Below are positions 8,105-17,863 of a DNA stretch of 52,448 nucleotides, piece after piece. The position numbers and the translations under genes are program-made. This DNA is from Gammaproteobacteria bacterium HGW-Gammaproteobacteria-2 (GTDB lineage Bacteria; Pseudomonadota; Gammaproteobacteria; Xanthomonadales; Xanthomonadaceae), in the NCBI GenBank assembly GCA_002840015.1, contig PGZE01000012.1, forward strand, positions 1 through 52,448. The letters run 5' to 3'. The notes below the pieces were generated by a model. The model was not told the DNA's origin. It made no database searches and saw nothing but the letters and a program-made list of their open reading frames with translations. The number at the start of each line of letters is the position of its first letter. The first letter of the stretch is position 1.

Positions 8105-9756
8105 GTGTCACCTGCTTTCGTTGTTACTGGCACGGTAGCAGCCACTAACCCATGCAGGCCAGCATAAATGCGTTTGGCCAATGCTGCATTGATCCCTTCC
8201 ACTCGTGCAATGATTTCCTGAAGACTGCTGGTGACCCTCGCCTTCTGCCGCTTGCCACGGTGCCCGGTAATGGCGAAACGATGCGCTTCGTCGCGGATTT
8301 GCTGTACCAATTGCAACGCCGGTGATGCGGCTCCGGGTTTGCAACTGCTGCCATCGGGCAGAATCAGTGTTTCATCACCCGCCCGCCGCGCCTCACCTTT
8401 CGCGACGCCAACGACGATCAATCCGGACACCCCGAGATCGGCGAGCACCGCATTGGCCTGGGTCAACTGACCCTTGCCACCGTCGATAAACAGGATGTCG
8501 GGAATGACGCCATCTTCGATTGCGCGACGAAAGCGTCGCTCCAGCGCCTGATGCATGGCGGCGTAGTCATCGCCGGGGGTAATGCCGTTGATGTTGTAGC
8601 GACGGTACTGGCCGCGCACCGGGCCATCGCCATCGAACACCACACACGACGCCACCGTCGCTTCGCCGCCGGTGTGGCTGATGTCGAAGCATTCCATGCG
8701 CGTGGGTGCCGCGCTCAGCCCCAGTAACTGTGTGAGTGCCTCAACCCGAACGCGCTGACTCGCGCTGCTGGCCAGTTCCGCCGCCAGCGCCGCTTCGGCA
8801 TTGCGCTGGGTCAAAGCCAGGTATCCGGCGCGCTCACCGCGCACGGCATGCTTGATTTGCACCCGATAGCCGGCCGACTCGGCCAACACCGCCTCCAGCA
8901 GTGCGGTGTCGTCGATCGGCTCGCTGAGCAGCAACTCGCGCGGCGGCTGATGCTCAAGATAGTACTGGCAGACAAACGCCGACAGCACCTCCTGGCTGTT
9001 TTCGGTACCGTGTACCCGCGGGAAAAAAGCGCGCGTTCCCTGATTGATGCCGGCGCGAAACGACTGCAACACCACGCACGCGGTTCCCTGGGCCTGCTCC
9101 ATTGCACGCTCCAGGTCGTCCATCAATTCGTTGCTGTGGCCATCAAGAAACAACATCGCCCGTCGCACCGATTGTGCGTAATCCGCACTGCTGATCAGCC
9201 CGACGCACGGCGCCGAGCAACGATTGATCTGGTATTGCAGGCAGGGCCGGCTGCGGTTGCGGAACACCGACTCCTCGCAGGCCCGCAGGCGAAACAGTCG
9301 ATGCATGCGCGACAGGGTTTCGCGCACCGCAAGCGAACTCGGATACGGGCCAAAATAACGCCCCTGCTCGCTGCGCGGCCCGCGATGCATGCCGATGCGT
9401 GGCCACGGCCCTGACGAAATGAATATCTGCGGATAACTTTTGTCGTCGCGCAACAGCACGTTGTAGCGTGGCCGCAAAGCCTTGATCAGCTGATTTTCCA
9501 GCAACAAAGCCTCGGCTTCAGTACGGGTAATCGTCACTTCAACCGCCGCAATCTGCGCCACCATCGATGCAATCCGCGAAGACAGGCCGGTGCTGCGAAA
9601 GTAACTGGACACCCGCGAACGCAATGACGCCGCCTTGCCCACATACAACACGGCGCCATCGCTGGCGATCATGCGATAAACGCCGGGCTCACGGGTGAGA
9701 TGACGCAAAAAAGCGCGTGCATCAAATGCGCTTGGCGGGGCACTGCTCTTGCTCAT
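8101..9756 (-). CDS. uvrC: excinuclease ABC subunit C, lacking UVR motif and one HhH
   Basis: Nuclease subunit of nucleotide excision repair, incising on both sides of a lesion in the UvrB-DNA complex. The GIY-YIG domain (EPGVYRM, LYVGKA, residues about 20-100) and the RNase H-like endonuclease domain (MECFDISH, FIDGGKGQL, RDEAHRFAITGHR) are both present. At 551 residues it is some 60-75 shorter than usual. At residue 223 the text passes straight from ERAMEQAQ to GTACVVLQ, skipping the roughly 45 residues that hold the UvrB-binding UVR motif; near residue 515, TSSLQEI joins IARVEGIN, skipping about 30 residues with the first helix-hairpin-helix. Both losses keep the frame. ATG at 9756 overlaps the upstream stop (ATGA). 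Confidence 0.93.
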   Translation of the reverse strand: MSKSSAPPSAFDARAFLRHLTREPGVYRMIASDGAVLYVGKAASLRSRVSSYFRSTGLSSRIASMVAQIAAVEVTITRTEAEALLLENQLIKALRPRYNVLLRDDKSYPQIFISSGPWPRIGMHRGPRSEQGRYFGPYPSSLAVRETLSRMHRLFRLRACEESVFRNRSRPCLQYQINRCSAPCVGLISSADYAQSVRRAMLFLDGHSNELMDDLERAMEQAQGTACVVLQSFRAGINQGTRAFFPRVHGTENSQEVLSAFVCQYYLEHQPPRELLLSEPIDDTALLEAVLAESAGYRVQIKHAVRGERAGYLALTQRNAEAALAAELASSASQRVRVEALTQLLGLSAAPTRMECFDISHTGGEATVASCVVFDGDGPVRGQYRRYNINGITPGDDYAAMHQALERRFRRAIEDGVIPDILFIDGGKGQLTQANAVLADLGVSGLIVVGVAKGEARRAGDETLILPDGSSCKPGAASPALQLVQQIRDEAHRFAITGHRGKRQKARVTSSLQEIIARVEGINAALAKRIYAGLHGLVAATVPVTTKAGDT

Positions 9757-11171
9757 TCGCCAATCGGCACGTGTACGGCCTCGCCGGTTTCCGGATCGAT
9801 GCGCAGCACTTCGTGGGCGTTGGTGTTGGCAAGCCATAGCGAACCGGCAGCCACCGCCAACCCCATCGGTTGATGCAAGCGCAAAGATACCGGCAGACGG
9901 GTCAGCTCCTGAGCACCGATGGGCAACCGTCGCAAGGCATTGTTGTAGGTGTCGGCAATCCACAAGCGCCCATGCTCGGCATCAGTGGCGAGCGCTGTGG
10001 GGTATTGCAATCGGGCGCAATCGCGGGTGCCATCAACATCGCCAAACTCGTACAGGCCTGCACCAAACAGCGTTGTCACTGCGCGGTTTTCCAACTGGAT
10101 GCTGCGGATGGACGAAACCCCGGCGTCGGTGAAAAACAGTTTCTGGCCAAGGATGCCTATCCCTGCTGGTTGCGCGAGTATGGCCGCCGCAGCTTTTGCG
10201 TCATAGCGGCCCAACGCGCCGGAGCCTGCCAACATCAACAATTCGCGCTCACCCATATCCAGCGCCAGCACCTGGTTGGTACCACTGTTGGCGATATACA
10301 GGCATTGATTCTGCGCACAGATGCCCAGCGGCTGATCCAGCGCATGCCGCTCACCATCACGGTATGAGCCACCATCGGTGGCGCCCGGCCGACCGGTACC
10401 CAGGAGCGTTTCGATGTCACCATCGTGCAAGCTGATCTTGCGCAGCGCATGGTTGCCGGTATCGGTGATGTACAGTGCCTCGCGCAGCAACGCGATGCCC
10501 ATGGGCCGGCGCATGGCTGCCTCGCCACTGCGGCCATCGAGCATATCGGCATTGCCCGAGCCAAACTGCCGCATGATACGGCCCTCATGCGTACATTCCA
10601 GTACCCGATGATTACCGCTATCGACAACATAGATGTGTTCAGCGGTTACTGCCAAACCGGCCGGAAAACGCAGCGGCAAGCGCGGTTCCTGGCGCACGAA
10701 CACCGGCGCCTCGCCGATGACCAGCAAACCATCGTGATAATCGAGCAATTCGCTGACACAGGCCTCGATCTGCTCGCCGCGAGTATCGCCAATCATTACT
10801 TCGTGCAGGCTGCCATCGATATCAAACACCACCAATGAAGGCCATGCCTGCAAGTCAAGCTGTTGCCATAGCGCAAACTCAGGGTCGCTGGCCACCGGCA
10901 GGCCAATACCCAGGCGATTGATCCATTTGCCAAGCATGCGCGGGTCGCGCTCGGCGTCGAACTTCGGGCAATGCACCACGAAAGCACGCACCTGCTCGGG
11001 ATGGCGCGCCTGCACCCGGCGCAATTCATCGATCAAGTTCTGGCTCCACGCAGAACTGGCGCTTACTACTGCCACCACGGCCACGCGCCCGCGCGCGTCA
11101 GCCAGCGACTGAACTGGCGCATTGAGCCATTGCAGCGACTCTGGAAACTCGGCAATCGTTGGGATATTCAT
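9753..11171 (-). CDS. thioredoxin-fold and NHL-repeat protein (NHLRC2-like)
   Basis: A 472-residue soluble protein with no signal peptide. The first about 150 residues resemble a thioredoxin/peroxiredoxin fold (VAVVAVVSASSAWSQNLIDEL, WPSLVVFDIDGS) but the usual CxxC is replaced by SSAW, so redox activity is doubtful. Residues about 165-465 form a beta-propeller of NHL repeats, for example FPAGLAV...IYVVDSGNHRVL, RPMGIALL...ALYITDTGNHALR, and YPTALAT...LWIADTYNNALR. The layout matches the NHLRC2 family of unknown function. It overlaps both neighbours (phosphatase gene and uvrC) by four bases, so it is in the uvrC operon. Confidence 0.85.
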   Translation of the reverse strand: MNIPTIAEFPESLQWLNAPVQSLADARGRVAVVAVVSASSAWSQNLIDELRRVQARHPEQVRAFVVHCPKFDAERDPRMLGKWINRLGIGLPVASDPEFALWQQLDLQAWPSLVVFDIDGSLHEVMIGDTRGEQIEACVSELLDYHDGLLVIGEAPVFVRQEPRLPLRFPAGLAVTAEHIYVVDSGNHRVLECTHEGRIMRQFGSGNADMLDGRSGEAAMRRPMGIALLREALYITDTGNHALRKISLHDGDIETLLGTGRPGATDGGSYRDGERHALDQPLGICAQNQCLYIANSGTNQVLALDMGERELLMLAGSGALGRYDAKAAAAILAQPAGIGILGQKLFFTDAGVSSIRSIQLENRAVTTLFGAGLYEFGDVDGTRDCARLQYPTALATDAEHGRLWIADTYNNALRRLPIGAQELTRLPVSLRLHQPMGLAVAAGSLWLANTNAHEVLRIDPETGEAVHVPIGE

Positions 11172-11674
11172 TGGCGCATTGTGGCAGAGCGTTTGTCGAG
11201 ATGATGAACAAAGCGCTGACGCAATGACGGCATCGCCTGCGCAAGCATCAAAAACACCTCGGCAAACTGCTTGTTGCCGCCGTAGTAAGGATCGGGCACT
11301 TCGAGCACATTCTCGTGCGCAGCATAACGCAGCAGCAGATCACACTGCGCCCGGCTATCGCTTCGATGCAGGCTTTGCAGTGCCGCGAGATTATCGTGAT
11401 CGGCACACAGGATCAGATCGAAACGATCAAAATCCTCGCTGTGTATCTGCCGTGCGCGCAACCCGGAAATATCGATGCCGTTGTCCGCAGCAACCGCAAT
11501 CGCGCGTTTGTCCGGCGGCTCGCCGCAATGCCAGTTACCGGTACCGGCCGAATCGAATTGCCAGTGCGGCGCTTGTTCACGGAACTGATGCCGCGCGATG
11601 CCCTCGGCAAGCGGCGAACGGCAGATATTGCCCATGCACACAAATAGTACGCGGAGGCTTGCACCCGTCATCAC
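11168..11674 (-). CDS. low-molecular-weight protein-tyrosine phosphatase
   Basis: A 168-residue cytoplasmic phosphatase. The P-loop is VCMGNICRSP with nucleophile C13 and R19 (C-x5-R-S), and the general acid Asp is in VPDPYYGG (D128 followed by the two family Tyr). Members dephosphorylate tyrosine kinases of polysaccharide export or arginine-phosphorylated proteins; no kinase is nearby, so the substrate is unknown. The second codon is also Met. The stop overlaps the start of the NHL-repeat gene. Confidence 0.93.
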   Translation of the reverse strand: MMTGASLRVLFVCMGNICRSPLAEGIARHQFREQAPHWQFDSAGTGNWHCGEPPDKRAIAVAADNGIDISGLRARQIHSEDFDRFDLILCADHDNLAALQSLHRSDSRAQCDLLLRYAAHENVLEVPDPYYGGNKQFAEVFLMLAQAMPSLRQRFVHHLDKRSATMRQ

Positions 11675-11719
11675 CTGCCCTCGACTCGATTACTTTGCGT
11701 ACAAGTCAGCAAACCACCA

Positions 11720-13471
11720 TCACGGCGTATTTGCCGACAAGGAATAGAACCGCCATGACGTTTTATAGTTGGCGGCCGGAGCCTGCCCCAGCAAACGCGC
11801 GCGCACCATTTCTATCGGCATCGGGCCACCGCGAAGAATGGCATCGTGAAACTCGCGATCACTCATCTTGCCGTTGACAACCAGTTCGCGCTGCAAAGCC
11901 TGCAATTGCAAACCGCCAAGCAGATACCCGGCCTGGTAAAGCGGCGGATAATCGCCAGCGAAACTGCGCCGCACTTCGGCTGCGGCGTTGTCACGCTCAT
12001 GGCCAACCCGTTGCACCAGCATCTCGATGGCTTGCTCCGGGGAAACTTTACCCAGGTGGAAGCCGAGCGAAAACAAAATTCGCGCGGCGCGGTGATTGCG
12101 CCAAAACAGCATGCCGATGCGTTCTTCCGGGGTCCGCGCAAAGCCCATGTCCCACAGACGCAGTTCCCAGTACAGCGCCCAGCCCTCACTCCAGAATGGC
12201 GTGTGAAACAGGTGTCGTTGCGGGTTGTAGCGCTGACCATAAAAATGCTGCAAGTGGTGCCCAGGTATCAGCTCATGGTGAACCACCGCACGTGAAAAAT
12301 AGCGATTGTTGCCACGCAGGGTCATCAGCTTGCGGTCGTGTGCCATTTCCGCCGTTGGCGATGCCACCCAGACATCTTCACCACCGAGAAAAAACGGCGC
12401 CTGCAATTGCGCCTGCGCCGAGAGCATGTTCATGCGCCAATCGACACGGGCCAGCGCCGGTACGGTGACCAGTTCGTGCTTATCGAGAAATGCCATCGCT
12501 TCGCGTGCCAGCGTCCGTGCCAATGCGATTTGTTGGCCGGGGGCAACGTACATGCCTTTGACATGTTCAAGCGCCTGATGCCAATCGGCATAACCCAGAT
12601 CAGCCGCCGCCTTGCTCAGCTCATGCTCGCCCCAGGCCAGCTCGCGCTCGGCCAGTTGCATCAACTCCTCTGGGCTGTACGGAATCATCTCGTCGGCCAG
12701 GCCTTGCACCAACGCGTCACGGCCGATCGGATCACCCACGATGGTTTCCGGGTCACTGACACCCGCCGCAAGTTGCATGGCCTTGCCGCTGGCCTCCAGT
12801 TGACCATCGAGCGCCGCCCACGGCACACGCAGCCACCAGGTCAGCTCGGGATCATAATCGGCGTAAAAATCAAACCAGTCCTTGAGGCTGCTGCGCACCG
12901 CTTCAGCAACCCGTGCTGCGCGCAATACCACCGCCCGCGAACGCGTCGCAGCAACGCCGTCCGTATCCAGTGTCGCCGTGCGCTTTTCCAGTGCGCGGCG
13001 CGTTGCCTCCAGTTGATCGGCACTCTCGCGGCCCTTTTGAATCTCACCGACACGGCGCGCTTCCAACATCACCAGCACATCACGCACGCCCGGCAGCAAT
13101 GGTTCGACCTCCGCAAAGCGTTTCGCCTCAAACGCCAGCATGCGCACGCGTTGATCCAGTTCGCGTGACAAAAGTAAGTGATCGATACGATCTTCCAGGC
13201 CCAACGCACCGACATCGATCTGCGCCAGGCGCCCCTGCCAGGAGCGATAAAGCGCACTCAGTGCGGCGCGGCGGCCCGGCCCCCATGCGATGTCAAAAAC
13301 GTGTTCTACGCTCTCATAGTCGGCTCGGAAGCGGGCGAGCACTGCCGGCATGATGCGTGCAGCCGGTTGCATCTGCGCCAAGGCAGGGGCAACCAGCGCG
13401 TCGGCAGGCAACTCCGCTGCAAACGCAGCAGCATTGATGCTGAGCAACAGGGCAATCAAAATGTGACGCAT
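11720..13471 (-). CDS. secreted DUF885 family metallopeptidase-like protein
   Basis: A 583-residue protein with an N-terminal signal sequence (MRHILIALLLSINAAAFA). DUF885 proteins are zinc peptidase-like; the HExxH-type helix appears as HHELIPGHHLQHF and the downstream glutamate motif as SEGWALYWELRL, both intact. Full family length. The start at 13471 is set by the AAGGAG ribosome-binding site eight bases upstream and by the signal peptide; the frame reaches 13543 but that part would overlap sufE. Expected in the periplasm or outer envelope. Substrate unknown. Confidence 0.9.
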   Translation of the reverse strand: MRHILIALLLSINAAAFAAELPADALVAPALAQMQPAARIMPAVLARFRADYESVEHVFDIAWGPGRRAALSALYRSWQGRLAQIDVGALGLEDRIDHLLLSRELDQRVRMLAFEAKRFAEVEPLLPGVRDVLVMLEARRVGEIQKGRESADQLEATRRALEKRTATLDTDGVAATRSRAVVLRAARVAEAVRSSLKDWFDFYADYDPELTWWLRVPWAALDGQLEASGKAMQLAAGVSDPETIVGDPIGRDALVQGLADEMIPYSPEELMQLAERELAWGEHELSKAAADLGYADWHQALEHVKGMYVAPGQQIALARTLAREAMAFLDKHELVTVPALARVDWRMNMLSAQAQLQAPFFLGGEDVWVASPTAEMAHDRKLMTLRGNNRYFSRAVVHHELIPGHHLQHFYGQRYNPQRHLFHTPFWSEGWALYWELRLWDMGFARTPEERIGMLFWRNHRAARILFSLGFHLGKVSPEQAIEMLVQRVGHERDNAAAEVRRSFAGDYPPLYQAGYLLGGLQLQALQRELVVNGKMSDREFHDAILRGGPMPIEMVRARLLGQAPAANYKTSWRFYSLSANTP

Positions 13472-13539
13472 GGACAGTGCTCCTTCAAGTCCGCGTTGAA
13501 ATGGCCGAACAACAGTTGCATGCGCAGCGCCCGAAAACA

Positions 13540-13986
13540 TCATGAAGCCAGCGCTGCTTGTGCCTGTTGTTTTATGAAGGCTATCAGGGCAGCCAGACCA
13601 TTGCTGCGTGTCGGCGAGAGGTGTTGCGACAAGCCGATACGGGTGATGTAGTCGGCATCGGTCGCCACTATTTCGCTAGCCGAGCGCCCGGAAAAAACCC
13701 GTAACGCCAAATGGATGAGGCCGGAAACGATCGCCGAATCACTGGCCGCTGTGAAATGCAGGCATTGCGCATCGCCATCGCTCACGATCCAGACGTTGGA
13801 CTGGCAGCCATGCAAACGATTAGCCTCGATCCGCAACGACGCATCCATCGGCGCAAGCTTGCGGCCCAGATCGATCAGGTACTGATAGCGCTCCGACCAA
13901 TCACTGAAAAACGAAAACTCCTCAGCGATTGCCTGCTGCGCCAACACGGCACTGGGCTCGGCCGGCTCCAGGGTTTTCATGTTCAT
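13540..13986 (-). CDS. sufE: SufE family sulfur acceptor
   Basis: A 148-residue cytoplasmic protein. SufE accepts persulfide sulfur from the SufS desulfurase and passes it on for Fe-S cluster assembly. The acceptor Cys lies in [10 protein letters not shown], as in the family, within the single SufE domain (about 25-140). No suf operon is present here; it follows cysS with a four-base overlap, an arrangement that links cysteine use in translation and sulfur transfer by position only. A second ATG two codons in is equally likely as the start. Confidence 0.92.
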   Translation of the reverse strand: MNMKTLEPAEPSAVLAQQAIAEEFSFFSDWSERYQYLIDLGRKLAPMDASLRIEANRLHGCQSNVWIVSDGDAQCLHFTAASDSAIVSGLIHLALRVFSGRSASEIVATDADYITRIGLSQHLSPTRSNGLAALIAFIKQQAQAALAS

Positions 13987-15359
13987 GAGCCGCGCCGCCA
14001 GCGCACGCCCTGCGCAGTGTCTTCAAGCACGATCCCCTGCGCACAGAGTTCGGCGCGGATGGCATCGGCGCGGCCAAAGTCGCGCGCTTTTTTTGCGGCA
14101 TTGCGTTCATCCACCAAACATTGAATGCGACTGTCATCATCCTCACTGCAACCGCGCGCAAACCACTGCGCAGGCTCGGATTGCAACAGCCCCAGCAAAC
14201 GCCCCGCCGCCAGCAACTCGCTCTTCAGCCGCGAACGCTCGTTATCGCTGCTCGCCCGCCGCGCCTCGGCAGCGATTCCGGCCATCTCCGCCAAAGCAGT
14301 TGGTGTGTTCAGGTCATCGCACAGCGCAGCGTCAACCGCGCTCGGCGCGGGCGACGTCGCGTCGGCCTGCACATCGGCCAGATCACGCAACGTGCCGTAC
14401 AGGCGATCAAGAGTACGTACGCTCTGTTCGATCAAGCCGTCCGACCAATCCAGCGGTTGCCGGTAATGCGCCGAGAGCAGTGCCAGCCGCAATGCCTCGG
14501 CCGGGTGCTGTTGCAGCAGGTCTTGCACCCGGCTGACATTGCCCAGCGATTTGGACATCTTGGCGCCGCCAAAATTGAGCATGCCGTTGTGCAGCCAGTA
14601 GCGTGCAAACACTTTGCCGCCATGGGCACAGGTGCTCTGCGCAATCTCGTTTTCATGATGCGGAAACTGCAAGTCGATGCCACCGGCATGGATGTCGATG
14701 GTCTCGCCCAGATGTGCCGCGCTCATCGCCGAGCATTCGATGTGCCAGCCGGGCCGGCCACGGCCCCAGGGGCTGTCCCAACCCGGCAGATCGCTGCTGG
14801 AGGGTTTCCACAACACGAAATCGCCGGGCTCGCGTTTGTACGGAGCCACTTCCACCCGCGCACCGGCCAGCATGTCTTCGGAATCACGCCGCGACAGCGC
14901 GCCATACTGCGGATACGAAGTTACCGAGAACAGCACATGGCCTTCGGCGGCGTAAGCATGGCCACTGGCGATCAGGCTTTCGATCATGGCAATGATCTGC
15001 GGAATATGCGCGGTTGCACGCGGTTCCAGATCGGGCGGCGCAACCCCCAGAGCGGCCATGTTGTCGCGATAAGCAGCGGTAAAGCGCTCGGTAATCGCCG
15101 CGATGGGTACCGCCTGCTCACAGGCTGCGGCATTGATCTTGTCGTCAACATCGGTGATGTTGCGGGCATACACCACTTGCGGGTAACGAGCACGCAACAA
15201 TTGCGCCAACACGCCAAAAACCACCGGCGGCCGCGCATTGCCAATGTGGATGTAGTTGTAGACCGTCGGCCCACACACATACATCGTGATCCGCTCGAGG
15301 TTGGCCGGCTCGAAGTTTTCGATACGGCGGGTCAGGCTGTTGTACAGGCGCAGGGACAT
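13983..15359 (-). CDS. cysS: cysteinyl-tRNA synthetase
   Basis: A 458-residue class I synthetase charging tRNA-Cys. The ATP-binding motifs are HIGN (38-41) and KMSKS (267-271). The zinc ligands that select cysteine are C29, C209, H234 and E238. Length equals the E. coli enzyme (461). It is the first gene of the cysS-sufE pair and is followed closely by the DUF885 gene. A long open frame on the opposite strand (14121-15524) is a by-product of codon bias. Confidence 0.98.
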   Translation of the reverse strand: MSLRLYNSLTRRIENFEPANLERITMYVCGPTVYNYIHIGNARPPVVFGVLAQLLRARYPQVVYARNITDVDDKINAAACEQAVPIAAITERFTAAYRDNMAALGVAPPDLEPRATAHIPQIIAMIESLIASGHAYAAEGHVLFSVTSYPQYGALSRRDSEDMLAGARVEVAPYKREPGDFVLWKPSSSDLPGWDSPWGRGRPGWHIECSAMSAAHLGETIDIHAGGIDLQFPHHENEIAQSTCAHGGKVFARYWLHNGMLNFGGAKMSKSLGNVSRVQDLLQQHPAEALRLALLSAHYRQPLDWSDGLIEQSVRTLDRLYGTLRDLADVQADATSPAPSAVDAALCDDLNTPTALAEMAGIAAEARRASSDNERSRLKSELLAAGRLLGLLQSEPAQWFARGCSEDDDSRIQCLVDERNAAKKARDFGRADAIRAELCAQGIVLEDTAQGVRWRRGS

Positions 15360-15520
15360 GCGATCAGTAATCTGTGGACGAGTCTGAATTGTAGCAATCC
15401 TGATGCCTGTCTTAACGAAAAACTAAAGCCAACGTTCAGCCGCCGAATGGTGCAATGCTGCCATCTGGAACCCGACCAGCAGCCTTGGCGCTCGCGGCGG
15501 AAGCCCACGGAGACGATGCC

Positions 15521-16096
15521 ATGAACCCAATCCGAACTGCACTGACCTCACTGCTGATGGTGCCAACGCTGGCGTTCGCGCAGCAATACCAGGGCCCCGA
15601 GCCCCCGCGCAATGCCGAGAGCGTGCGCTACGACTATGCCCAGGTGCTGCGCGCCGACCCGGTTTATGAGCGGGTGGTGTTCAACGAAACGCGCGAAGAT
15701 TGTGAGGGCGACGCGGTTTACCAACGCGTGGGCCCGCGCCAGGCATCAACCGGCTCAGTGGGCGGCACAGTCATCGGTGCCGTGGTAGGCGGTGTGCTCG
15801 GCAATCAGGTCGGCAAGGGTGACGGCCGCACCGCCGCCACCGTTGGCGGCGCCGTAATCGGCGGCGCCATCGGCAACCGGGCAGGCTCCGGCATCGGTGG
15901 CAGCAATGGTTACCAAGGCGAAGAGGTTCGCCCAGGCTGTCGCAACGTGGAAGTGCGGCGCGAGGAAAACCAGTTGATCGGTTATGACGTCGAGTATCGT
16001 TACAAGGGCGATGTCTATATGTCACGCCTCGATAACGACCCAGGCACACAGCTACAGGTACGTGTAGCCGTATCGCCGGTTGATGAAGGCCAATAG
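15521..16096 (+). CDS. glycine-zipper 2TM envelope protein
   Basis: A 191-residue exported protein. It has a signal peptide (MNPIRTALTSLLMVPTLAFA) and a central glycine-zipper region, residues about 75-125, with GGTVIGAVVGGVLGNQVG and a second GGAVIGGAIGNRAG run, typical of the Rick_17kDa/2TM family of envelope proteins. The C-terminal part is a small beta-rich segment (CRNVEVRREENQLIGYDVEY). The start at 15521 is supported by GGAG eight bases upstream. Members are probably inserted in or attached to the outer membrane; the precise role is unknown. Confidence 0.85.
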   Translation: MNPIRTALTSLLMVPTLAFAQQYQGPEPPRNAESVRYDYAQVLRADPVYERVVFNETREDCEGDAVYQRVGPRQASTGSVGGTVIGAVVGGVLGNQVGKGDGRTAATVGGAVIGGAIGNRAGSGIGGSNGYQGEEVRPGCRNVEVRREENQLIGYDVEYRYKGDVYMSRLDNDPGTQLQVRVAVSPVDEGQ

Positions 16097-16200
16097 ATCA
16101 TCTGCTGCAAAACCAGCAAACTTGCCAGCAGCCAGCAAACTCGAGTATGATTGGCGGCTGATTTTATCTGCTTCCCGCATACTCGTTCTGAGGTCTGGCC

Positions 16201-16326
16201 ATGAAAGTTCTGTCATCCCTGAAATCTGCCAAGTCGCGCCACCGTGATTGCAAAATCGTGCGTCGCCGCGGCAAGGTATTCGTGATCTGCAAGAGCAACC
16301 CGCGCTTCAAGGCTCGCCAGCGCTGA
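16201..16326 (+). CDS. rpmJ: 50S ribosomal protein L36, C-minus type
   Basis: A 41-residue basic protein beginning [18 protein letters not shown] and ending [10 protein letters not shown], the alternative L36 found widely in Xanthomonadales and as YkgO in E. coli. It keeps two Cys (C17, C30) but lacks the four-ligand zinc ribbon of the other form, so it should not need zinc. Such copies stand alone outside the ribosomal operons, as here, and are often expressed under zinc limitation; no Zur box was identified upstream. Followed by a strong terminator. Confidence 0.95.
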   Translation: MKVLSSLKSAKSRHRDCKIVRRRGKVFVICKSNPRFKARQR

Positions 16327-16353
16327 TTTGCCAGCGGCAATCACGAATGAAAC

Positions 16354-16377
16354 AAGGCCGCCCGTTGCGGCCTTTTT
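16354..16377 (+). terminator. Rho-independent terminator after rpmJ
   Basis: AAGGCCGC (16354-16361) pairs with GCGGCCTT (16367-16374) over a five-base loop and runs into TTTTT (16373-16377). It is 28 bases past the rpmJ stop. Confidence 0.92.
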
Positions 16378-16495
16378 CATTTATGGCTTGCCGCCAACTG
16401 TCGCCTTGAGCAACCAGACCCGGCACAATGGCATGGCGCTGAGGCCAGGATTTTGTTACATAGGACATTGAATCATCCGCCCCCGGGAGTTCGCT

Positions 16496-16831
16496 ATGTA
16501 TCGCACTGCGTTTTGCCTCGCCCTGGCTCTGGGCACCCTGACCGGCTCCCACGCCGTTTCCGCTGCTGGCGATGTGCTGTTGATTGAGCGCGTTCGTGCC
16601 GAGCAGGGGCACACCTTGCCAACCAGAGGTCAGTTGATGAACGCGGTTCGCGCCCAGTTTGGCGAACCGGCGCAAGCACTGGCTGCGGTCGGTGGCGGTG
16701 ATCCGCGAACACCACCGATCACGCGCTGGGTGTACACCGATTTCACCGTTTATTTCGAAAACGATCACGTGGTGAATGCCGTACTCAACAAGGCATCCGC
16801 GCAAGAGATCGGACCCAAACCGGTACACTGA
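16496..16831 (+). CDS. small exported protein of unknown function
   Basis: A 111-residue protein with a signal peptide (MYRTAFCLALALGTLTGSHAVSA). The mature part contains LPTRGQLMNAVRAQFGEP and TRWVYTDFTVYFENDHVVNAV, a pattern common in small exported gammaproteobacterial proteins in which a helix of the type 'TRGxxMxxVxxxFG' precedes a beta-hairpin (resembling the BamE/SmpA fold). Its TGA is followed at once by the aguA start, so the two may be co-transcribed, though a metabolic link is not evident. Confidence 0.75.
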   Translation: MYRTAFCLALALGTLTGSHAVSAAGDVLLIERVRAEQGHTLPTRGQLMNAVRAQFGEPAQALAAVGGGDPRTPPITRWVYTDFTVYFENDHVVNAVLNKASAQEIGPKPVH

Positions 16832-17863
16832 ATGACACGTCCTGCTTTGTATCTGCCTGCGGAATGGCAAACCCAATCCGCAGTGGTTATCGCTTGGCCC
16901 CATGCTGGCACCGACTGGGCCGAGCGTCTGGCCGAGGTTGAATCCACCTATCTGGCTTTGGTGCGCGCAATCGTGCGCTTTGAGGCGGTATGCATTTGTG
17001 TGCCCGATGATGCAGTGCAGGCCCATGCCAGCGCGATGCTGGGCGAACTGGCCACCTCGCCACAGCTTCGCTTTGTGCAATGCCCATACGACGACACCTG
17101 GCTGCGCGATTCCGGCCCGATCACCCTGCTTGGCGACGATGGCCCGGTGCTGCTTGATTTTCGCTTCACCGGGTGGGGTGGAAAATACCAGGCCAGCCGC
17201 GATGATCGTCTGATTGCCGAGTTGATTGCACGCGGGGTGTTTGCCGCGCACCGGCATCAGCCCATCGACTTCGCGCTGGAAGGCGGCGCGATTGAAAGTG
17301 ATGGCCGCGGCAGCATCCTCAGCACCTGGCACTGCCTGCACGAACGCCACCCGACGCGCTCGCGTGACGACATCACCGCCACCCTGTGTCGCAGCCTGCA
17401 TGCGGAGCGGGTGCTGTGGCTGGAACACGGTTATCTGCAGGGCGATGATACCGATGCCCACATCGATACGCTGGCGCGCTTTGCCCCCAACGATGCCATC
17501 GTCTATCAAGCCTGTGATGATGCAAGCGATGTCCACTTCAGCGAGCTGACTGCAATGGCGGAAGAGCTGGCTCGGCTGCGCACCCCGGGCGGCACGCCCT
17601 ACCGCTTGTTCGCCCTGCCCTGGCCACGGCCGATTCACGATGGCGAGCGGCGCCTTGCTGCATCCTATGCCAACTACCTGATCGTGAATGCTGCGGTGCT
17701 GGTACCGGCCTACGGCGACCCGGCCGATGCCGAGGCGGCGCGCATCATCGCCAGCGCCCATCCCGGCCGCGAAGTGGTACAGGTGCCGTGCCGGCCACTG
17801 ATCTGGCAAAACGGCAGCCTGCACTGCATTACCATGCAAATCCCCGAGGGAGTGCTGGCATGA
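16832..17863 (+). CDS. aguA: agmatine deiminase
   Basis: A 343-residue cytoplasmic guanidine-modifying enzyme, converting agmatine to N-carbamoylputrescine and ammonia, the first step from agmatine to putrescine. It shows the family features WLRDSGPI, the acidic GDDTDAHIDT motif with its Asp/His pair, and the active-site Cys in NGSLHCIT (C332). Length is normal. The start directly follows the stop of the preceding gene, and its own TGA overlaps the ATG of aguB (ATGA at 17860-17863). The pair gives a complete two-step route to putrescine from arginine-derived agmatine. Confidence 0.95.
   Translation: MTRPALYLPAEWQTQSAVVIAWPHAGTDWAERLAEVESTYLALVRAIVRFEAVCICVPDDAVQAHASAMLGELATSPQLRFVQCPYDDTWLRDSGPITLLGDDGPVLLDFRFTGWGGKYQASRDDRLIAELIARGVFAAHRHQPIDFALEGGAIESDGRGSILSTWHCLHERHPTRSRDDITATLCRSLHAERVLWLEHGYLQGDDTDAHIDTLARFAPNDAIVYQACDDASDVHFSELTAMAEELARLRTPGGTPYRLFALPWPRPIHDGERRLAASYANYLIVNAAVLVPAYGDPADAEAARIIASAHPGREVVQVPCRPLIWQNGSLHCITMQIPEGVLA

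Noticed and set aside
14121..15524. 467-residue plus-strand frame opposite cysS
   Set aside because: Antisense to an intact cysteinyl-tRNA synthetase, with unfamiliar composition.
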